Positions 6,733 through 11,269 of a stretch of DNA of 11,269 bases are shown one piece after another (position 1 is the stretch's first letter; every line of letters begins with the position of its first letter). Position numbers and translations under genes: made by a program. Origin of the DNA: Pseudomonadota bacterium (GTDB lineage: Bacteria > Pseudomonadota > Alphaproteobacteria > Rhizobiales > Hyphomicrobiaceae). The DNA is taken from assembly GCA_023426855.1 (NCBI GenBank), contig JAEZBU010000051.1:1-11269 (forward strand), written 5' to 3'. The notes below the pieces were generated by a model. It searched no databases. It saw nothing but the letters and a program-made list of their open reading frames with translations, and had not been told where the DNA came from.

Positions 6733-7494
6733 GTGACGACAGCCACAGCCAACACGCCCGCACCCATCTCGCCCCGCTTCCTGCCGAGCGGAGATACCGC
6801 TCTCGTCGTGGAATTCGGCCTCACCATCGACCGCCACATCAGCGCGCTCGTGCTGGCTCTGGCCCAGCGCATCGACGATGCAAAACTCGACGGCGTTGTT
6901 GAGACAGTGCCGACCTTCCGCTCACTGATGGTGCATTACGATCCGCTGCGGCTGCCGCAGGCGAAGCTGAAAGAGCATCTCGCGAAATTCCTGGACGGAC
7001 TGAAACCCGCGAATGCGGCTGGACGTCTGTGGCGCATCCCGGCCTGCTATGATCTTAGCGTCGCGCCGGATCTCGAAGAGGTCTGCGAGCGAACCGGCGC
7101 ATCGATGAGCGAAGTGATCGATATCCACACCTCGATCCTGTTCCACGTCTATATGATCGGCTTTCTGCCGGGATACGGCTATCTCGGCGACCTGCCGCAG
7201 AAGCTCGCGCTGCCGCGCCGCCAAAGTCCCCGGGTTAAGGTGCCGATGGGGTCCGTCGCTATCGCCATGACCATGTCGCAGGTTTACGCGCTCGAGAGTC
7301 CCGGTGGCTGGCATCTGATCGGGCGAACCCCGGTTCCGTTCTGGGATCAGCGCCGCGAGGAGCCGGTGTTGCTGCGTCCCGGCGACAAGATCAGGTTCGA
7401 GCCCATGTCTCTGGCTGAGTATGAGCGGCTGAAGGCCAAGGTCGAAGCAGGACCGCTGGACATTCAGCCCGAACCCGTTCCGGCAGAGGCTTGA
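6733..7494 (+). CDS. pxpB: PxpB: KipI family, 5-oxoprolinase subunit B-like
   Basis: 253 residues, slightly longer than the usual KipI/PxpB. It is the partner of PxpC in the ATP-using half of the 5-oxoprolinase complex. Family blocks are RFLPSGDTALVVEFG (15-29), HTSILFHVYMIGFLPGYGYLG (start 132, end 152), LPRRQSPRVKVPMGSV (160-175) and ESPGGWHLIGRTP (188-200). Databases often call such proteins allophanate hydrolase subunit 1 or carboxyltransferase domain proteins, which is an old name for the same fold. The start is GTG at 6733. It is the only start between the in-frame TAG at 6712 and the first conserved block, and no convincing Shine-Dalgarno precedes it. pxpC follows two bases after its stop. 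It is transcribed away from pxpA, although the three subunits should act together. Confidence 0.9.
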   Translation: MTTATANTPAPISPRFLPSGDTALVVEFGLTIDRHISALVLALAQRIDDAKLDGVVETVPTFRSLMVHYDPLRLPQAKLKEHLAKFLDGLKPANAAGRLWRIPACYDLSVAPDLEEVCERTGASMSEVIDIHTSILFHVYMIGFLPGYGYLGDLPQKLALPRRQSPRVKVPMGSVAIAMTMSQVYALESPGGWHLIGRTPVPFWDQRREEPVLLRPGDKIRFEPMSLAEYERLKAKVEAGPLDIQPEPVPAEA

Positions 7495-7496
7495 TC

Positions 7497-8588
7497 ATGA
7501 CCGCCGCAATCCGCATCGTTTCTCCGGGCCTGCTGACCTCGATCCAGGATATCGGCCGCATCGGTCACCAGCGTTTCGGCATCTCCGTATCCGGCGCCTG
7601 CGATCGCGTCAGCCTCGCCGCCGCTAACGTTCTCGTCGGCAACGCGCTTGGCGCCGCAGCGCTCGAGATTGCCTATCAGGGGCCGACATTCGAGGTGCAG
7701 GCCGACAGCATGCGCGTCGCCTTTGCGGGCGGCACCGCAGCGATCGATATCATTCCCGCCGACGGAGGCACGCCGACACGACTGGCGATGTTTGAAAGCC
7801 GCCGCCTCGTGCGTGGCGAGACGCTGCGCATCGGCGCTTTGTCCGGCAGCGCCGTGGGGTATCTCGCGATCGAGGGCGGCTTTGACATCGCACCATTCGC
7901 GGGCAGCCTTTCCACGTTCAGCAGGGCGGCGTTCGGCGGCTGGAAAGGCCGTGCGCTGATGGCCGGCGATGAGGTGCCGCTCAAGCTGCAGACCGTCGAG
8001 GAGCGCGAGGAATACAAACTGCCGCCGATCGACCTGACGCCACCGCCGCGCATCCGCGTGGTACTCGGCCCGCAGGACGACTATTTCACCGAAACCGGCA
8101 TCCGCACCTTCCTCAACTCCACCTATAGCGTGACGCAAGCCTCGGACCGCATGGGCATGCGGCTGGACGGGCCAACCATCGAGGACGAAAAAGGCTTCAA
8201 TATCGTCTCCGACGGCATTGCCACCGGCTCGATCCAGGTGCCGGGAACCAGCCTGCCGATCATCCTGTTGTCCGACCGCCAGACCACCGGCGGCTACCCG
8301 AAGATCGCGACGGTGATATCGGCAGACCTGCCGGCGCTTGGTCGTCTCTCTCCCGGCGCACAGATCTGCTTTGAAGCCGTCAGCATCGAACAGGCCGAAG
8401 CGCTGCGCGGCGAGATGATCGCGATGATCGACAGCTTCGCATCTCGCATGATGCCGATCACGCCGACTGCGATCATCGACGAAGGCAAGCTGCTGACCTG
8501 CAATCTCATCAGTGGTGTCGTCAACGGCAATCCACTACCGGAAAACGACATCTCTCTCGAGCACGATCAGTACGAGACCGCGTTATAG
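7497..8588 (+). CDS. pxpC: PxpC: KipA family, 5-oxoprolinase subunit C-like (biotin-dependent carboxyltransferase fold)
   Basis: 363 residues from the ATG at 7497, which has AGAGG 7 bases upstream and follows the pxpB stop by two bases. A TTG at 7491 is in frame but overlaps that stop. Family signatures are an N-terminal SIQDIGRIGHQRFGISVSGA (15-34), ANVLVGN shortly after it, ALEIAYQGPTFEV, GYLAIEGGF and the late SLPIILLSDRQTTGGYPKIAT and LPALGRLSPG blocks. The C-terminus runs about 50 residues past the last conserved block, making the protein somewhat longer than typical KipA. With PxpB it is expected to activate the lactam with ATP for opening with PxpA. It is cytoplasmic; no signal peptide is seen. 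Any biotin link implied by the family name is not evident, and no biotin carrier domain is present. Confidence 0.92.
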   Translation: MTAAIRIVSPGLLTSIQDIGRIGHQRFGISVSGACDRVSLAAANVLVGNALGAAALEIAYQGPTFEVQADSMRVAFAGGTAAIDIIPADGGTPTRLAMFESRRLVRGETLRIGALSGSAVGYLAIEGGFDIAPFAGSLSTFSRAAFGGWKGRALMAGDEVPLKLQTVEEREEYKLPPIDLTPPPRIRVVLGPQDDYFTETGIRTFLNSTYSVTQASDRMGMRLDGPTIEDEKGFNIVSDGIATGSIQVPGTSLPIILLSDRQTTGGYPKIATVISADLPALGRLSPGAQICFEAVSIEQAEALRGEMIAMIDSFASRMMPITPTAIIDEGKLLTCNLISGVVNGNPLPENDISLEHDQYETAL

Positions 8589-8602
8589 AAAATCAGGCGA
8601 TC

Positions 8603-9361
8603 ATGGCAAACCGCACCCGCAAACTCTTTGGAGCGAACGACGCAGACAGCCGCGTACCGCGCTATCTTCAGGTCGCGTCGGTCCTGCGCCGTCGCATCAA
8701 GGACGGCCACTGGGGCGTTGGCGACAAGATCGCGACGCTTGAGGAACTGGAAAAGGAGTTCGGCGTCGCGCGCGTCACCGTGCGTCAAGCCATCGACCTG
8801 CTGCACGGTGAGGGACTGGTCAAATCCTTCCAGGGGCGCGGCACGTTCGTCACCAAATCACCCGGCAACGATCGCTGGCTGCAACTGGCCTCCGATTGGG
8901 AAAGCCTCGTTTCGCCGATCCGCTGGAACATTCCCGAATTCATCCAGATCGAACGCCCCAAGGAATTGCGCATCGATCCGGAGGACGGAGATCCGGCCGC
9001 AGCTTATCATTTCCTGTCGAGCATACAGCGGCGCAACGGCGAACCTTACGCTTTCGCCCGCGTCCATATCGCAAAACACATCTACGACAAGACGCCCAAG
9101 CTGTTCGGTTCGCGGGTGGCTCTCGTCGTGCTCGGCGAACGCGATGACATCGAAATATCGCGCGCCCACCAGACTTTCACGATCGGCGCGGCTGACGTCG
9201 AAACCGCGCGCCATCTGGATGTGCCACTTAATGCGCCAACGGCCGAAGCGCGCTGTGTCGTCACCGCCGCCGACGGCATCGTGATTTATGTCGGCGAGAT
9301 CACCTATCGCGGCGACTGTGTGCGGCTCAATATCGAACTGATCGGTGAACAACGCGAATAA
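8603..9361 (+). CDS. GntR family transcriptional regulator, HutC-like with UTRA effector domain
   Basis: 252 residues. The N-terminal winged helix-turn-helix (about 18-84) shows the standard pattern PRYLQVASVLRRRI, then LEELEKEFGVARVTVRQAID (46-65, the second half being the recognition helix), then GLVKSFQGRGTFV (71-83). The rest (about 90-250) has the length and style of a UTRA ligand-binding domain, with RNGEPYAFARVHI and a closing VYVGEITYRGD-like strand pair. HutC-type GntR proteins are usually repressors released by a pathway metabolite. It lies 14 bp after pxpC with a CAGG before the ATG, so it is the third gene of the pxpBC operon. Copies of a palindrome with outer GT...AC bases, as GntR operators have, occur at 207-226, 6652-6671 and 9414-9433. 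I infer this protein binds them and represses its own operon. The effector is unknown. Confidence 0.93.
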   Translation: MANRTRKLFGANDADSRVPRYLQVASVLRRRIKDGHWGVGDKIATLEELEKEFGVARVTVRQAIDLLHGEGLVKSFQGRGTFVTKSPGNDRWLQLASDWESLVSPIRWNIPEFIQIERPKELRIDPEDGDPAAAYHFLSSIQRRNGEPYAFARVHIAKHIYDKTPKLFGSRVALVVLGERDDIEISRAHQTFTIGAADVETARHLDVPLNAPTAEARCVVTAADGIVIYVGEITYRGDCVRLNIELIGEQRE

Positions 9362-9381
9362 GGGCGGCATCATCGTTTCTA

Positions 9382-9409
9382 TTGACGGCGCCCCGAACAC
9401 AGTTAGGAT
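9382..9409 (+). promoter_or_regulatory. Candidate promoter of the Mo-hydroxylase gene
   Basis: TTGACG (9382-9387), a 16-base spacer and TAGGAT (9404-9409). The -35 matches consensus at 5 of 6 positions and the -10 at 4 of 6. The predicted start near 9416 falls inside operator copy 3 (9414-9433), which fits repression. This is the best-looking of the three predicted promoters. Confidence 0.5.
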
Positions 9410-9413
9410 CAAC

Positions 9414-9433
9414 TTGTTCTATTATTAGTACCA
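9414..9433 (+). promoter_or_regulatory. 20-bp palindromic operator, copy 3
   Basis: Plus strand TTGTTCTATTATTAGTACCA. Its complement reads left arm TGGTACTA, centre ATAA, right arm TAGAACAA, and 14 of 20 positions are palindromic. It lies between the gntR stop and the Mo-hydroxylase GTG, just after a candidate -10. It is an AT-rich island in GC-rich surroundings and is the copy closest to an ideal inverted repeat. Confidence 0.78.
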
Positions 9434-9456
9434 GTTGCGGGACGTCGGGGAGAAGC

Positions 9457-11269
9457 GTGACGAAACAGGGCATCGGTGCGCGACTGCTGCGCAAGGAAGA
9501 CGACCGTTACATGCGCGGTCGCGGGCAATACGTCGGCGACATTCGTCTGCCAGGCATGCTCGAAGTCGCGTTCGTCCGAAGTCCCATCGCCCACGGGCGC
9601 ATCCGAAACATCGTCATACCGCCAGCGCTGCGCGATCGTGTCTTCATCGCCGAAGATCTGACCGGCATCTCACCGATCCGCGCCGACACTGCGCTTCCCG
9701 GCTTCAAATCCTCCGTCCAACCCATACTAGCCACTGGCAAAGTCCGTTACGTCGGCGAGCTGGTGGCGATGTGCATCGCGCCAACGCGGGCCGAAGCGGA
9801 AGACATCGCGGGCGAGATCGAGCTCGACCTGGAAGAGCTGCCTGCCCTGCACGATATGCTGGCCGCCCGCAAGCCGGACGCAGCCCTGGTGCACGAGCAC
9901 TGGGGCGACAACCTTTTCCTGACCACAAATACCGAAGTCGATTTCGAGGCGGCAATCGCCAAGGCCGCTCATTCCGTCACGCGCGAATTGCGCACCGCGC
10001 GGCAGGCGATGAGCCCGTTGGAAGGTCGCGGCGTCGTTGCGCACTGGGATAATCGGCTCGGTCAGCTTCTCGTCTATAGCTCAACACAGCAATCCCACAT
10101 CGTGCGTACGGGGCTGGCCGAATGCCTCGGCATCCCCGAAGCCGAAGTCCGCGTCGTCGCGCCGGATGTCGGCGGCGGCTTCGGCTACAAGGGAATTCTG
10201 CTGCCTGAGGAAGTCGCGCTATCGTGGGGCACGCGCAAAATCGGCCGGCCGCTGAAATGGCTGGAAGACCGCCGTGAGAATTTGATCAACGGCGCTGATT
10301 GCCGCGAACATCACTACCTGCTCACGGCCTATGCCGACGCTGATGGCCGCTTGCTGGCGCTCGATTGCGAAGCAACTGTCGATTCCGGCGCCTACTCCGC
10401 TTATCCGTTTTCGGCTTGCCTGGAAGCGGGACAGATCGGCAGCATCCTGCCGGGCCTGTATGATTTCCCGCACTATCGCTGCCGCACCTATTCGGTGGCG
10501 ACCAACAAGCCACCGATCCTGCCGTATCGTGGCGTTGCGCGCACCGGCGTGTGCTTCGCACTCGAAGTGACACTCGATGCGCTGGCTCGCGAAGCCGGGA
10601 CCGAACCGACGGCACTGCGCTTTGCCAGCCTCGTCCAGCCCGAGCAGATGCCGTTCGACAACATCTCCAAACGGCATTTCGACTCCGGCGATTACCCGGA
10701 AGCACTGCGCCGCGCGGTGGCGGCGATTGATCTGGAGAAAATTCGCGCACGCCAGAAATCGCCCGAGCCTGATGGCCGCCGCATCGGCATCGGTTTCGCC
10801 ATGTATTCCGAGCAAGCCGGTCACGGCACCAGCGTCTATGCCTCGTGGGGTATTCCATTCGTGCCGGGCCACGAACAGTGCCAGGCGCGCTTCACGCCCG
10901 ATGGAGGCCTGGAACTGCGCGTCGGTTCGCATAGTCACGGCCAGGGTCACGAGACGACGCTGTCGCAAGTGGCGCATTCGATCCTTGGCGTGCCACACGA
11001 ACGGATCAAGCTGGTGCATGGCGATACGGCCAACACGCCTTACTCCACCGGCACCTGGGGTTCGCGCTGCATGATCGTTGCCGGCGGCGCGGTGGCCGCG
11101 GCCTGCGATCAGCTTGCTGACCGCCTCAAGCGTATAGGGTCTAAACTCATTCAATCCCAACTGGACGATGTGCGGCTGGAGGACGGCTTCATTGTCGGCC
11201 CTTCGGGGCGCATTTCCGTCGCCGATATCGCCCGCACCTGGTATCGCCGGCCGCAGGATCTGCCCGCCG
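9457..11269 (+). CDS. Molybdenum hydroxylase large subunit (xanthine dehydrogenase family, CoxL form II-like), partial at right edge
   Basis: 604 codons are visible and the gene runs off the window; the family is usually about 750-800 residues. It starts at GTG 9457-9459 with GGGGAG 5-6 bases upstream. These subunits bind the molybdopterin cofactor and hydroxylate purines, N-heterocycles, aldehydes or similar, working with FAD and 2Fe-2S subunits that are not in this window. Visible features are an N-terminal hammerhead domain (about 18-125; GRGQYVGDI), DVGGGFGYKG (237-246), the active-site loop PYRGVARTG (356-364), GSHSHGQGHETTLSQ (490-504) and GDTANTPYSTGTWGSR (522-537). The loop corresponds to AYRGAGR of form II enzymes, not the Cys-containing AYxCSFR of true CO dehydrogenase, so CO oxidation is unlikely. 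The C-terminal region with the catalytic glutamate is beyond the edge. The gene is preceded by its own promoter and operator copy 3. Substrate unknown. Confidence 0.92.
   Translation, partial: MTKQGIGARLLRKEDDRYMRGRGQYVGDIRLPGMLEVAFVRSPIAHGRIRNIVIPPALRDRVFIAEDLTGISPIRADTALPGFKSSVQPILATGKVRYVGELVAMCIAPTRAEAEDIAGEIELDLEELPALHDMLAARKPDAALVHEHWGDNLFLTTNTEVDFEAAIAKAAHSVTRELRTARQAMSPLEGRGVVAHWDNRLGQLLVYSSTQQSHIVRTGLAECLGIPEAEVRVVAPDVGGGFGYKGILLPEEVALSWGTRKIGRPLKWLEDRRENLINGADCREHHYLLTAYADADGRLLALDCEATVDSGAYSAYPFSACLEAGQIGSILPGLYDFPHYRCRTYSVATNKPPILPYRGVARTGVCFALEVTLDALAREAGTEPTALRFASLVQPEQMPFDNISKRHFDSGDYPEALRRAVAAIDLEKIRARQKSPEPDGRRIGIGFAMYSEQAGHGTSVYASWGIPFVPGHEQCQARFTPDGGLELRVGSHSHGQGHETTLSQVAHSILGVPHERIKLVHGDTANTPYSTGTWGSRCMIVAGGAVAAACDQLADRLKRIGSKLIQSQLDDVRLEDGFIVGPSGRISVADIARTWYRRPQDLPA

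Noticed and set aside
6733..8588. Urea carboxylase/allophanate hydrolase or sporulation inhibitor KipI-KipA
   Set aside because: These are older names for the same fold. Adjacency to a PxpA-type gene and the full PxpB/PxpC motifs favour the 5-oxoprolinase-type complex.
9362..9393. Terminator after gntR (GGGCG at 9362-9366 with CGCCC at 9389-9393)
   Set aside because: Only 5 bp of stem with a 22-base loop, no T-run, and it overlaps the candidate -35 TTGACG.
10219..11160. 313-codon minus-strand frame opposite the Mo hydroxylase
   Set aside because: The plus-strand frame contains GGGFGYKG, PYRGVARTG and GQGHET motifs over its whole length, so this is a shadow.
9457..11269. Aerobic CO dehydrogenase large subunit (CoxL form I)
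   Set aside because: The active-site loop is PYRGVARTG and lacks the Cys of AYxCSFR that binds copper in true CO dehydrogenase.

Overview
The window is GC-rich with tightly packed genes, ATGA stop/start overlaps and some GTG starts. This suits a proteobacterium, most likely an alphaproteobacterium of the Bradyrhizobium/Afipia kind. That placement is inference from gene style and protein flavour, not from a marker gene. Coenzyme F420 synthesis is typical of actinobacteria and methanogens and patchy in proteobacteria, so a full F420 gene set here is notable and may have been acquired by transfer.

Layout. At the left edge lies the 5' end of a leftward gene, probably a PLP-dependent lyase/synthase-like enzyme (1-149, partial). 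A leftward operon then runs from about 6.56 kb down to 244: pxpA (LamB/YcsF, 5-oxoprolinase subunit A) - npdG (F420:NADP oxidoreductase) - cofE - cofD - cofC - fbiC (CofG-CofH fusion). The last four genes are chained by ATGA overlaps. A 174-bp divergent promoter region (6559-6732) separates this from a rightward operon: pxpB - pxpC - a GntR/UTRA-type regulator. After a further 95-bp gap comes a rightward molybdenum hydroxylase large subunit (xanthine dehydrogenase/CoxL form II-like, GTG start at 9457), which runs off the right edge.

The main unexpected finding is a 20-bp imperfect palindrome present three times: 207-226, 6652-6671 and 9414-9433. Its left arm TGGTACTA is identical in all three copies, and the right arm is T(A/C)G(A/C)ACAA. 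The copies sit only in the three intergenic regions that would hold promoters, each directly downstream of a plausible -10 box. The best explanation is a repressor operator for the GntR protein encoded at 8603-9361. It would tie together the PLP enzyme, the PxpA + F420 operon, pxpBC-gntR and the Mo hydroxylase.

Taken together, the window looks like an inducible catabolic gene set. A Mo hydroxylase would oxidise a (probably N-heterocyclic) substrate, reduced F420 (made by CofCDE/FbiC and NpdG) would drive a reduction, a PxpABC-type ATP-dependent lactamase would open a cyclic lactam, and a PLP enzyme would process an amino-acid-like product. The gene identities are well supported. The shared pathway and its substrate are inference. 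No F420H2-consuming enzyme lies within the window, so a key partner would have to be outside it.
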